NCBI RefSeq assembly: GCF_004011695.2
Contig: NC_082425.1
Location: 372,001 to 436,000 of the forward strand
Length of the DNA: 64,000 bases
From: Ascochyta rabiei
Lineage: Eukaryota > Ascomycota > Dothideomycetes > Pleosporales > Didymellaceae
Direction: 5' to 3'
Under the pieces are notes generated by a model that worked only from the letters and a program-made list of their open reading frames with translations, had not been told where the DNA came from and made no database searches. Shown one piece after another: positions 11,779 to 23,697 of this stretch. Made by a program: the position numbers and the translations under genes. Every line of letters begins with the position of its first letter. Positions within the stretch are counted from its first letter, which is position 1.

Positions 11779-13293
11779 TCAATGGTGCATCATGTCGTCG
11801 TCTTCGATTTCGACTTTGGAGCCGAGCGCCTCGCGTGCTTCCTTGAGCATGGCGCTCATCTGGCTGCTCATTCTGCGCATTCGGGCGTCGTCCTCCAGCT
11901 CCTCCTTCCGTACTTTGTTGATGAGCTTTTGGCTGTCGGGCGGCAGCGGGCTGACTCTCTTTTTCTCGTCTTGAGACGTGCTGGGCGATCCAAAGCTCAG
12001 TCGACTATACGATCGCTCTCTGTTGTGTGACTTGGGGCCGGGGATGCTGCTGCTGTATACGGGCGTACGGCTCGCGGTTGAGCGGCGGGAGACGGGTATG
12101 AGAGAGTGGCGTTTCGAGACCGGCGTTGCGCTTGTGCGGGAGAGTGGGCGCGGAATCTGCGAGGGTGACGGCGTGTAGGTGGGTGGAGGCATCTGTCGCT
12201 CAGACAACCGCGGTGTAACCATGGGGCTTGAGTTTGTTGCTTCATCTTGACCGACCATCACCCAGGCGTCCTCTGTGCGCAAGCGCTTCGGCATCCGCGG
12301 TCGCTCTGTCTCCTCTGAATCAATCGATCGAACGCCGTAGTCGTCGTCTGTGTGCGTATCGAGTCTGATCTGTTGTACCGGAGCTGCCGGCTCACTCGGT
12401 TCTGCCTCGTCGTGCAGCCCCAACTTGGATGCAACCTTGACCTGCGCGTCGGCGTCGTAGCTCTGACCGCCGCCAGCTTGGAATCCTCGGAAAGGCACGG
12501 TGCAGAAGTGGAACAGCTTGCCGGCAACGCCGCCCACGATGTTCAGCAGCGAATCGACAACCCAGGAGTTGGGCGTGTTTTGTGTCGAAGCAAGCCGATC
12601 TAGCACCATGGGCTGCATCGACGGGCTCGCGGGCGATGACCACATGCCGCGCTGGGTCTGGAGGTTGAAGTAGTCGTCGTAGTTTCCGTTCTGGCGTGTG
12701 AAGCTGTTGGCAGCCTCTATGCTACCTCCGGCAAGTGTGTATCGGTCGTGCGCGAGGGGTGCAGGGCTCTCAAAATGTGGGAACGTCGAGGAAGTGCCAG
12801 TCCATGGCTGTGAGCTGAAGCCGCGTATGGAAGTGTTGTCGTAGTCGCCGTTGCGTCGCTTGCGGGTCTCGTGATGCTCTGCGTCCATGACCTGTCTCCC
12901 GGATGTTTCGGGCGCGAATGAGAAGCGCGGTGCCGCCTCATGGTAGCTCGCACCCGAGTTTGTGCGCGCGTGCGAGTGCGAGTGCGAGTGCGAGTGCGAG
13001 TGCGAGGGTGTATGGAATGTAGGCATGCTGTGTGCAGGCTCTTGGGTGGTGACAGAGAAAGGCTGACGGCGTTTGAATGCTAGGGGTGCAGTGAAACTCG
13101 AACAGGCGTCCAGATTGCCCCGACTCCCAATGCAGCAACTAGAGAGACATGGTATAGGCGGCAAGCAGCGATGCGGGGACGAGCGTCTTCTCCACGAGTT
13201 CGATATCTCGGTACCGAACGATCTTGTAGGAGGAGCGAGCTCGGGAGCTGCCGCAGCAACCACGCGACTTGGCATCATCTCTGTCCACAGCAT
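11779..13293 (-). CDS. Conserved-looking disordered fungal protein, up to about 504 aa
   Basis: One long open frame on the minus strand. The frame is open further upstream without ATG. Candidate starts are ATG at 13293, 13275 (MPSR) or 13026 (MPTFHTPS). Most of the protein is Ser/Pro/Arg-rich and low complexity, including an HSHSHS run (a 6-bp DNA repeat near 12965-13005). Two parts look constrained: a hydrophobic patch SWVVDSLLNIVGGVAGKLF in the middle, and a C-terminal charged helix (QKLINKVRKEELEDDARM through the acidic end EIEDDDMM). I do not recognise the family and assign no function. It is in tandem with ADA2 upstream. Confidence 0.7.
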   Translation of the reverse strand: MLWTEMMPSRVVAAAAPELAPPTRSFGTEISNSWRRRSSPHRCLPPIPCLSSCCIGSRGNLDACSSFTAPLAFKRRQPFSVTTQEPAHSMPTFHTPSHSHSHSHSHSHARTNSGASYHEAAPRFSFAPETSGRQVMDAEHHETRKRRNGDYDNTSIRGFSSQPWTGTSSTFPHFESPAPLAHDRYTLAGGSIEAANSFTRQNGNYDDYFNLQTQRGMWSSPASPSMQPMVLDRLASTQNTPNSWVVDSLLNIVGGVAGKLFHFCTVPFRGFQAGGGQSYDADAQVKVASKLGLHDEAEPSEPAAPVQQIRLDTHTDDDYGVRSIDSEETERPRMPKRLRTEDAWVMVGQDEATNSSPMVTPRLSERQMPPPTYTPSPSQIPRPLSRTSATPVSKRHSLIPVSRRSTASRTPVYSSSIPGPKSHNRERSYSRLSFGSPSTSQDEKKRVSPLPPDSQKLINKVRKEELEDDARMRRMSSQMSAMLKEAREALGSKVEIEDDDMMHH

Positions 13294-13395
13294 GTTGTGT
13301 AACACAAGAGGCAAGAGGAGAGGCGTGATGGACAACAGTACGCTTTCATAATCGAATGTCAACAAGGCTGCCTGTATCAGCCGGGATTTACACAA

Positions 13396-13544
13396 AGCCA
13401 CCCAACGCCATCCAGCCTGGGTATTCTACAATCCTCTTACAACGCCACCCAATGCCATCCAGCCTGGGTATTCTGCAATCCTCTCACAACGCCACCCAAT
13501 GCCATCCAGCCTGGGTATTCTGCAATCCTCTCACAACGCCACCC
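13396..13544. repeat. 47-bp tandem repeat, 3.2 copies
   Basis: Units start at 13396, 13443 and 13490 with a partial fourth at 13537. Copies 2 and 3 are identical; copy 1 differs at a few positions. It sits between the ADA2 stop codon and the next gene downstream on the same strand. Confidence 0.95.
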
Positions 13545-13572
13545 CCAAATCCATACCGTCTCCTGTACGCGC

Positions 13573-15217
13573 CTATGCCCTGGCGATCCATCCGCTGTGC
13601 ACGAAATATTCAAACAGCTGCGACGACTTCCTCGGGTCGATGGCCAAGAGCTCCTTGGCAGCCTTTTTGTTCAGCGCGCCGTTGTTGCTCAGTGCAGCCC
13701 GTGCAATCTTCTCCTTGAGCACGTTGTACGGCTTCGGCATGATGCGCAGTACGCTGCACAGCTCGCGCTCTTCCGGTGTCAACAGTTGCAGATCAGCGGC
13801 AGACTCCTTGCCAAACTTCAGAGGCACGGTGTTTGGAAGCTGCTTCACGTGGAACTTGGTCTTGGTGTATTGTGGGGTGAGAACGCCGTTGGTGCCGTTG
13901 ACGCCATTGGCTGTACGGTCCGGAGGCGGTGTGGTAAGTCCGCTCCTTTGCTTGATGTGGAGAGGAAGCTCTGGACCAATCAAAGCGGTTGCGGCAGAGG
14001 GCTGCTCAAAGGGAGGCGTGGGCTTGCCAATTCTGTTGGAAGCCAGGCGGTCGAACTGGCCAACGGGAGGTCCTCGAGACTGTCTTGTCTGTTTCTCCTG
14101 CTCGTACTTTTCGCCAGCTTTCAGGTTCGTAATCTGCATGTTCCTCCACTCCTGCAGCTGGGAGATGGCCTGTCGCAGATTGTGCTCGTACTCGAGGTCT
14201 TTGCAGAAAATCTCAAAGTCGTCATGCTTCATCATGCGCGCAAATGGTTTCGCCTTGTTCAGCAGATCCTTCTCTTCCTTTGTGCGCTTCTTGTCGGACG
14301 CTTGGTTCTTCCTGTACTCGAGCAGTTTGTGTTCGAAGATGATCTTCTTCCTCTCGACTCGAGCGTCCAGTCGCGAGTTGTAGATGTCCATGATGGTCAT
14401 CTTGAGCTCCATCTCGGGCTCCATTTCGCCCGTTCGGGGGTTGATGCCGTCGCCGGGATCGAAGGACATGTGCTGGACTGCCTCTTCGGCCTCGTTGAAG
14501 TATTCGGTTTCAAACTCCAGGCGACCGGGCATGTAGCCTTGGACCTCGTGACAGGACGGCACGCTGGCGGTGGGCTTCTGCTTGGGCGTAGCAGGGGCTG
14601 CATTCTTGGCCTCTTCCTTCTTGTCCTCTATCCTCCTCTTCTTGCGGGCTTGGAACTCAGCCCGAGGGATGCGCTCACTGAGCGCGATGTCGTCCTTGCT
14701 GGCATGCTCTGGTAGGGGGAAGTTGGAGCTCTGCACGTATGTGGAGATGTAGTGGTCGCGGACCTCGTCGCGCTCCCTGAAGCCGCCAATGTGGTCTGCA
14801 ATGTCGGCCCATGAGCCTAGTCCGTACGTCTCAGCGCCCTCGAGCAGAGCCAGCTCCTCGTCTGCGCCCCAGTCCTCGGTGTATATGGGTATGGAATGCT
14901 GCTCGACGACTTTGAAGGCGTGGGTGGCAGGGTCGTGGTCGCGCGACGACTTGCCGTCGGAGAAGCACGGCACGCAGAGGTCGTATTCGTGGCAGGTGTC
15001 GTCGTTTGCGCAACGTATGCGGACCTGTGCATGTCAGCAATGGATCGAGGGCTTGGCAGGTGGTGGATGGAAGGGTGGATAGGATCGAGGGCGAGGGTGC
15101 GAGGGTGAGAGCGTGCAAGCGTACGGTCGAGGTGATGTCGGACGAGCAGACGTCGCAGACATACTTGATGCCGCCCTCGGTGCCCCGGGTGCCCGTCTTC
15201 TTCTTGATGACGCCCAT
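13573..15217 (-). CDS. ADA2: Transcriptional adaptor ADA2 (SAGA complex), 514 aa
   Basis: Subunit of the SAGA histone acetyltransferase module, nuclear. Exons 15217-15125 and 15024-13573 with a 100-bp intron 15025-15124. Splicing restores the ZZ zinc finger at the N-terminus (CDVC, then CANDDTC, then CVPC with a late His pair, about residues 20-66). A SANT/Myb domain follows ([18 protein letters not shown] through DHYISTYV, about 79-130), then the ADA2 middle region, and a C-terminal SWIRM domain (about 428-514, ending HSGWIARA). Length and domain order match fungal Ada2. It is divergent from the SCH9 kinase over an 840-bp repeat-rich promoter. Confidence 0.95.
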
Positions 15218-15543
15218 GGTGGGGCTCTAGGCGCGCAGGCAGAGGTGAAGCAGCAGCGCAAATGGCGCAGATGTGACGCAGTGCTCGACAGTGGGCGCGC
15301 GAGACGGCACGGGGAGGAAATGGCGCGTTGGGCTGGGTCGTGTTCGCTGGTCTGGTGGTGGGCGCAGATGCAGCGGTCGAGCCAGACGGAAGGTGCAGCC
15401 GAGGAGGCAGCGACGAAAGCCCGCACACGAACACTCGAGGCGCGGACGGACACTCGAGACGCGGCGCTCGAGCCTCGACGTCGTTGGTCGTGGGAGGCGA
15501 GGGCTGGAAATGAGGAGAGCCACTGCGGGCCCGCGAGAGGAGC

Positions 15544-15600
15544 TGGGTCGCAGGGTCGCAGGGTCGCCGGGTCGCCGGGTCACTGGGTCGCCGGGTCGCA
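15544..15600. repeat. gggtcgcc-type short tandem repeat
   Basis: About six imperfect copies of an 8-9 bp unit (gggtcgcc / gggtcgcag). Confidence 0.85.
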
Positions 15601-15698
15601 TAGCCAGACGTGAGGCTCAAACAGGCCGTGCCCCCTCAGAAGTTCAGAAGTGCCAGAAGTGCACTCGACGGGCCTCCTTGGGCAGCTCGACGGCCCAT

Positions 15699-15786
15699 CG
15701 CCACGCTTTCCGCCACGCTTTCCGCCACGCTTTCCGCCACGCTTTCCGCCACGCTTTCCGCCACGCTTTCCGCCACGCTTTCCGCC
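15699..15786. repeat. 12-bp minisatellite, seven copies
   Basis: cgccacgctttc repeated seven times without a mismatch, then a truncated copy. Confidence 0.97.
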
Positions 15787-15804
15787 CCCCCTATACCGCA
15801 CCCC

Positions 15805-15890
15805 GTGTCCTGTGTCCTGTGCCCTGTGTCCTGTGTCCTGTGTCCTGTGCCTTGTGTCCTGCATCCTGCGTCCTGTCCTGCGTCCTCTGT
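15805..15890. repeat. 7-bp repeat (gtgtcct)
   Basis: About ten copies of gtgtcct with variants such as gtgccct and gcatcct. Confidence 0.9.
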
Positions 15891-16057
15891 CGCCCTCCGT
15901 CTCCCTCCTCCGTCTCCCACCACCCTCACCGACGCGCGTCGGTCCTGTCTGCCTCCCCCCCCCGCTCTGCTTGGCTGCCCGTCTCCACCGCCCACGCCTG
16001 GTCTGCTGCTTCTGCACCGCCCACGCCCACGCCCACGCCCGTCGAGCCGCCGCAATC

Positions 16058-17473
16058 ATGTCTTGGAAGCTCACAAAGAGTGTGTAGCCCTGCCGGCCCG
16101 CGCACCATGCCCGTTTCCCCCGTCTGACACACCGTGTAGAGCTCAAGGAGACGCATCTGGCGCCGCTCGCCAACACCTTCAGCCGCTCGTCCTCCACATC
16201 GACCATCGTCGACCAGCAGACCCCCAAGGCCGCCACAAGCTCCGCAAGCAGCAATGCCGCCCCCGGAGACCCCAGAGACCCCAACGGCATCGGTACGTCG
16301 TGTCGTCGCACCCCGCCCGCTGACACCGCTAATGGCTCCCAGCTGCCTCGGAAGCCAATGCAGCCCCGCCACCGGCGCCCCTCCGCCCTGGCATCTTGAT
16401 CGTCACCCTCCACGAAGGCAAGGGCTTCTCGCTGCCCCCCGGCGCCGAGCAGGCCTTCAGCGGCGGCTCGCACCACCAGGGTTCCCTCTCCACCGGCGGT
16501 GGCTTCTCCGTCGCCGGTTCCATGCGCCCGGGCTCCTCGAGGAACCCCGCCGTTGGCTCCTACACCGGCCAGGGCCGCCCGCAGTCTGCCGCTGGCAGCA
16601 TCAACGCAGCGCCCACCATCCACGGCCGCTACTCGTCCAAGCACCTGCCCTACGCCCTCGTCGATTTCGACAAGCAGCAAGTCTTCATCAACGCCGTCTC
16701 CGGCACACCAGAGAATCCACTGTGGGCTGGCGGGAACACACAGTACAAATTCGATGTATCCCGCATAACGGATCTCACCGTCTCCCTCTACATCCGCAAC
16801 CCTACCGCACCTCCCAACGCTGGCCGAAACGAGGACATCTTCATTGGAACGTTGAAAATCAACCCGCGCTTCGAGGAGCAGCGAGATGGCAAGGACAAGA
16901 AGGGAGAGGCCACGGCAGCGGGCCAGGCTGGCGCTGATTGGATCAACGTCCAGTTTGGCAGTGGTTCCATGAAGATTGGCGTCAACTTTGTCGAGAATCG
17001 ACAGGACCGCTTGGCCATTGACGACTTTGAGCTCCTCAAGGTCGTTGGAAAGGGGAGCTTTGGAAAAGTCATGCAAGTACAGTACGTCACCCTCGCCTCT
17101 GCAGCACCACTCACCACTCACCGCTCACCACTCGCCACTCGCCACTCACCACTCACATCCTACAGGAAAAAGGACACACACCGAATCTACGCTTTAAAGA
17201 CCATCCGCAAAGCACACATCATCTCCCGCTCCGAAGTCGCACATACCCTCGCCGAGCGATCTGTTCTGGCGCAGATCAACAACCCCTTCATCGTGCCGCT
17301 GAAGTTCTCCTTCCAGTCGCCCGAGAAGCTCTACCTCGTGCTGGCTTTCGTAAACGGTGGCGAGCTCTTCCACCACCTGCAGAAAGAGCAGCGATTCGAC
17401 ATTAACCGTGCGCGATTCTACGCTGCAGAGCTCCTTTGCGCGCTGGAGTGCTTGCACGGATTCAACGTCATCT

Positions 17474-17508
<35 letters not shown>

Positions 17509-18254
17509 TACACAGGCCACATCGCCCTGTGCGATTTCGGTCTCTGCAAGCTGGACATGAAGGATGAGGACCGCACAAACAGTAAGTGGACATGGGCTTG
17601 GCACGACGGCCACAACGGCTGACTTGGACCCTTAGCATTCTGCGGAACACCTGAGTACCTCGCACCTGAGCTTCTCACCGGCGGCGGCTACACAAAGTCG
17701 GTAGATTGGTGGACATTGGGTGTCCTCCTCTACGAGATGTTGACTGGTCTCCCGCCCTTCTACGACGAGAACACCAACGACATGTACCGCAAGATTCTCA
17801 CCGAGCCACTGCACTTCCCCGGGCCCGAGATTGTCCCTCCTGCGGCACGCGACCTCCTGACCCGTCTGCTCGACCGCAACGCAGAGAAGCGTCTGGGAGC
17901 CAAGGGCGCAGCCGAGATCAAGGCGCACTACTTCTTCCACAGCATTGACTGGCGCAAGCTGCTGGAGAGAAAGTACGAACCCAGCTTCAAGCCCAACGTG
18001 GTATGTCGACTGTCGAAACATGTGTACCACCCAAACTAACACCCCTTCAGGTTGATGCCAAGGATACCGCCAACTTTGACCGCGAGTTCACTTCAGAAGC
18101 GCCAACCGATTCATACGTTGACGGACCCATGCTGTCGCAAACCATGCAGGCACAGTTTGCAGGCTGGTCCTACAACCGGCCGGTGGCTGGCCTCGGAGAT
18201 GCTGGTGGCTCGGTGAAGGACCCATCTTTCGAGGGTGTTGCGGATAGGAAGTAG
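16058..18254 (+). CDS. SCH9: AGC serine/threonine kinase SCH9 with C2-like N-terminal domain, 632 aa
   Basis: Nutrient-signalling kinase downstream of TORC1. Six exons: 16058-16079, 16140-16292, 16343-17081, 17166-17581, 17636-18000 and 18051-18254. A low-complexity N-terminus is followed by a C2-like region (about 110-280), then the kinase domain: GKGSFGKV (about 296-303), ALKTIRK with the ATP-binding Lys, YRDLKPEN, DFGLCK and activation loop TFCGTPEYLAPE. The AGC tail carries the hydrophobic motif FAGWSY. The intron 17082-17165 is 84 bp, divisible by three and without a stop. It consists largely of a ccactcac-type repeat and interrupts the gene just after the glycine-rich loop, so its retention would insert 28 residues there. 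Splicing gives the usual continuation KKDTHRIYALK. Confidence 0.95.
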
Positions 18255-18861
18255 GGTCATCCGGGCCTAGGAAACGGTGACTGAGCTGAGCTCGGCCAAT
18301 AGCCGGATGCTCCGGCGATCGGATCGTCGCCGGCACAATTGTTGTCGTCGGCTTGGGAGGAAACATAGAGGAGTGCGTGATTGGTGGGAACTCTCAGCGG
18401 CTTTTGGCTCTTGGCTATTTTGGTTCTGCAACGGCATCGGCGTATGGGGGCAGCATTTTGTGCTTGAAACACGCCCAAATAGGCAATGCAAGATGATATC
18501 CCACTCTGAAAAGTCTAGACTGCATGGTTGCCCATCTACACAGGAAGCGGCTGTACCCGTGGATTAGTGAGCATTCGTGTCATGCTTTACTAGAGAAGTT
18601 TGCTGTTCACACGATCAACCCACCTGCAAAAGCTGTGACGTACCCGCTTAGTGGGGTCTTCTCGGCCGCGCCTACAGTTCCAGGAGGCAGCTACCTCAAC
18701 ACGCCATCATTGTCTCTTCTCCCCTACATACAGCGCCTCTCCCACTGCTCTCTGCTTCATTGACTTTGCGTTTCCCTTTCGATACCCAAAACTCCCATTG
18801 TAGGTCATGGTTCCCGCCAAGAGCACTGCTTGATCTGACCCCACCAGTTCCGTAACACAAC
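18255..18861. promoter_or_regulatory. Upstream region of glucose-6-phosphate isomerase
   Basis: No gene. The last 150 bp before the ATG are pyrimidine-rich (for example tctcttctcccctac near 18713 and ttccctttcg near 18771), a usual feature of strongly expressed fungal glycolytic promoters. Confidence 0.5.
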
Positions 18862-20710
<1,849 letters not shown>

Positions 20711-21044
20711 ATGCAGGTGGCTGAGAGCGATGATGGGTACGGAGTTACGAGTACGCGATTCGAGTACGCGATTCGAGCAAAGGGGGTCTAGCAAGTCGAT
20801 AGTCTAATATGATACAAGAAGCGATGGGCCCATTCGTGCATGTTTGGTGTGGTGAGAAGGGAGCGGTGCGGAGTTGGAGACGGAGGTGCATGGACCACGG
20901 TGGAGTGGTGGGACATGACATGTGCAAGTTGACAGATTCAACCAACGGCTCCTAGCGCACCCAACCACGCCATGCTGGCGTTGCGGTGAAGGTTTGACCG
21001 CCATTGTTTCTCCCTCTGCCCAGTCGCTCGACTGCTCTACCACG
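20711..21044. other. Short intergenic region
   Basis: Contains a 15-bp direct repeat (cgagtacgcgattcg type, near 20748-20778) in the PGI 3' flank and the promoter of the next gene. Nothing else is seen. Confidence 0.5.
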
Positions 21045-22165
21045 ATGCCGTCGAAAGTGTCCTGGCTCCCTCTGCTGGCGCTCTGTTCGCTCTGGACAGG
21101 GCTCGTCGGCGCTGTGAGCGGTCAAGAAGCGCTGCAGGCACTCCAGGAAGCACGAGGCTACCGGCTGGGGGAACTGATTCCCGTGTCCTGTCTCAATCGT
21201 ACCATGTAAACGAGTCCCGTTCGTCGAGAAAGCTAGGCTTGGGACTGACACGGCGGCGCAGCGAAACAGGCGAGCACATCACCGACGCGTCCGGGCAACT
21301 CCAGTACATACCGTTCCCGACCTGCAACGAGACGGGGCGGGCGCTGGAGCTCTTCTTCGGGGTGGAGCGGGAGATGAACTGCACGATTGACTTTGTCACG
21401 GACGAGCTCTTCCACCTGCTCGAGTTCTACATCCACAACGACGCGCCGCTCAGCTGCCGCATCCCGTCGAAGCCGCTCCCGCCCAGCGTGCTCGAGCAGC
21501 ACTACCGAGTCAGCGAGTCAGCGACGCAAGAGGGCGCGCTCGGTACGCAGAGCACGCTGTACAGCCCGCTCACCATGGCGCTCGCGGGGACGCTGCAGCT
21601 CAGCCACCTGCACGTCGGCAACCACCTGAACCTGCTGCTGCACGCGGGCGACGCCAGGGGCAGCGGCAGCGGCAGGGGCAGCGGCAGGGGCAGCGACAGG
21701 GACAGCGCGGGCACCATCGACGCCGCGACCGCGTACAGCATCGCCAGCCACGTCCGCAACGCCAAAATCACTATCGGTGACCCCTTGCCCCTGTCCTTTA
21801 GCGTTCGCTGGTACCCAGGCACTACCCTCCCCCACGGCTGGTCGGGCTACGGCGGGCACATTTACCTGTCCACGCTGCTGTACTGCGTGCTGAGCGCGGG
21901 TGCGAGCGCGGCTGTGTGCGTGGCGTACTTTAGGGGCGTCGAGCTGCCGCGGCGACTGAGGCGGTATGCGCGGGATAAGATGAATGGAGGCGGGAGATTT
22001 GGTATGGGTGGAGGAAGTGGAGGAAGTGGAGGTGGAGGTGGAGGAGGAGGTGGAGGGAGTGGGTATGGCTTGCCGATGCCGAACGGGGGGTTGAATCGGA
22101 ATGGAAGTGGGTATGGACTGGGGGGGTATGGGTACGGGGGGAGTGGGCTGGGAAAGAAGGATTAG
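21045..22165 (+). CDS. Predicted type I membrane glycoprotein, Gly-rich tail, 354 aa
   Basis: Two exons, 21045-21205 and 21262-22165, joined across a 56-bp intron (donor gtaaac, acceptor cgcag). The N-terminus is a clear signal peptide (about 1-27). The lumenal part has paired Cys (SCLNRT, TCNET, NCTID, SCRIP) and Asn-X-Thr sites, plus a polymorphic-looking GSGRGSGRGSD insert. One membrane helix (about 252-276, YLSTLLYCVLSAGASAAVCVA) precedes a basic stretch and a cytoplasmic tail dominated by glycine. The tail DNA is a (GGA/GGT)-rich repeat near 22005-22060. The protein looks like a secretory-pathway or plasma-membrane protein, but I cannot name the family. Confidence 0.75.
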
Positions 22166-22619
22166 ATGGGTGGGTGTGCGGTGGTGTTTGGAGGGGAGGA
22201 AGAGGGTATGGCATTGTGTGACGTGACGGGGGGGGGGGGTACATGAGGTGGATGAAAATAAGACTAGACTTGAATTTTTGCATGCTTGACTTTGATTCTT
22301 TGATTCTTTGATTCTTTGATTCTTTGATTCTTTGATTCTTTGATTCTTTGATTCTTTGATCTTTGATTCTTTGATCTTTGATCTTTGATCTATAAAACTC
22401 TGATCTTTGAGACTTTGCTTCTTTGAGGCATTCAATTTTTGAGACTGATCTTGAGACTGATCTTGAGACTGATATTCTGTACACATGTATGGGTGGCGTC
22501 CGCACCTGCACGCTCTACGCCAGACGGGAGAAAAAACAAAGCGTATCGTACATGCAACCGGCCCATGCTGGACCCATGGCACAGATGCCGACCACGGGGT
22601 GGTGTGACAGCACACGAGG
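22166..22619. other. Convergent 3' region with minisatellites
   Basis: Holds a run of ten or more G near 22230 and the AT-rich tandem arrays listed separately. No gene is supported. Confidence 0.6.
22291..22477. repeat. tttgattc (8 bp) array followed by gagactgatctt (12 bp) x3
   Basis: About eight perfect tttgattc units from 22291. The array then decays into tttgatc units to about 22395. After a short gap, three copies of gagactgatctt occupy 22441-22476. Confidence 0.95.
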
Positions 22620-23381
22620 CTACCAACCCTTGCCGGTCAGCTCCATGACTCGCGCCGTGACATCGCGGAAGCCCTGCTGGAACCTGGCCCTCCAGCGCTC
22701 GCTGTTCAGGCGCTTCCGCTTCAGGCCGCCTCGCTCGTGGAAGCGCTGCTTGTTGAAGTCGTTCTTGACCTTGTTGCGGGCCAGCAGGCTGCCGAGCATG
22801 CCGATGCCGCGCACAAGGTCGCGGCCGCGGGTGGCGTCGAGGTCGACGGCGCGGCCGTAGGTGGGGTTCAGGCGCGGGTAGTTTTCGAACGTGGCCGTCT
22901 GCTGGGCGGCCAGCGAGGAGGGCGAGGGCTTGTTGGCCAGCGAGGGGTTGGCCACGTCCTCGGGCATGATCATGTCGCCAAAGGTCAGCTTCTGGGTGCG
23001 TGCCATGCGCCCGCGCGAGGGCTTGCTGAACTCGGCGCCGAAGACGTGGTCGTAGCGGGCGGTGGGCGCGGCGAGGTCTGAGGCGGCGGCGGCTGCTCCT
23101 CGCGCGGACGACGACGAGGGGGGGCCGGCGAAGAGGTCGTCGATGGCCTGCGAGGCGGCGTGGCTGGTGCTGGTGCTGGTGCTGGTGCTGGCTGGGCGCT
23201 GGGGGGCGGCGGCGGCGGCGACTTGGGGCGTGGTGGCAGACCCGGGCGCCTCTGGCCGTGCTGGCCGGGCGGCGGGCCTAGGGATGGTGGTAGAGAGGCA
23301 GCGGTGGGCGGTCGACGACGGGGCGATGCGGGTGAAGGTGCTCGGGCGCAGCAGGCGCTCGGCGAAGGCGCGGGAGCCCAT
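22620..23381 (-). CDS. MRP21: Mitochondrial small-ribosomal-subunit protein bS21m (MRP21), 253 aa
   Basis: Single exon. The N-terminal 60 residues are Arg/Ser/Ala-rich without acidic residues, as in a mitochondrial targeting peptide. A Ser/Thr/Ala low-complexity linker follows. The C-terminal 60 residues carry the S21 family core: an RFHERGGLKRKRLNSERW segment, then an amphipathic helix to the stop. The long N-terminal extension is usual for filamentous fungi. It is divergent from the RRM-PWI gene at 23698. Confidence 0.85.
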   Translation of the reverse strand: MGSRAFAERLLRPSTFTRIAPSSTAHRCLSTTIPRPAARPARPEAPGSATTPQVAAAAAPQRPASTSTSTSTSHAASQAIDDLFAGPPSSSSARGAAAAASDLAAPTARYDHVFGAEFSKPSRGRMARTQKLTFGDMIMPEDVANPSLANKPSPSSLAAQQTATFENYPRLNPTYGRAVDLDATRGRDLVRGIGMLGSLLARNKVKNDFNKQRFHERGGLKRKRLNSERWRARFQQGFRDVTARVMELTGKGW

Positions 23382-23697
23382 GGCAGGGGGGCGGTGTGGC
23401 CTCGAGGGAGGTCGTCGAAGGGGGGTCGTCGAGGGTCGTCGGGGGTCGTGTCGTCAAGGCTCGTCGAGGCTCGTCGACGTTGGGCAATGCAGCGGCCGTG
23501 TCCGTGTCCACGTTCACGTTCACGTTCACGTCCACCCACGTCCGCTTGAATTTCCTAGCGCCGGTCCGTGCTCCGGGCATCTCGAAAACACGACAGCTCC
23601 CGGCTTGCACCCGTCCACGGACAGGCCAGGCCGCCTCTGTTGTCTGCGAACCCCCTCCCCTCGCCCACCGCCCGCCGACTGCACGGCGACGGCCAGC
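23382..23697. promoter_or_regulatory. Divergent promoter, MRP21 / RRM-PWI factor
   Basis: A 316-bp interval with short direct repeats of gtcgtcgagg and cgttcacgttcacg type. The open frame reading through it from the right is not preceded by a usable ATG. Confidence 0.5.

Larger units (their letters stand above)
15218..16057. promoter_or_regulatory. Repeat-rich divergent promoter, ADA2 / SCH9
   Basis: 840 bp between the start codons of ADA2 and the kinase. Three separate short tandem arrays lie inside it (listed separately), together with a C/T-rich strand asymmetry toward SCH9. The long minus-strand frame through this interval reads across the repeats and is not a gene. Confidence 0.6.

Noticed and set aside
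13597..14715. 372-codon plus-strand open frame
   Set aside because: Antisense shadow of ADA2, whose ZZ, SANT and SWIRM domains are unambiguous.
15580..17121. 513-codon open frame on the minus strand
   Set aside because: It runs antisense to the well-supported SCH9 exons and through three tandem arrays. Its composition is dominated by repeat translations and it matches no family.
22291..22477. CRISPR-like array
   Set aside because: Units of 8 and 12 bp without unique spacers in a eukaryotic genome: simple minisatellites. The array at 54.9-58.3 kb also has no repeat of CRISPR length.
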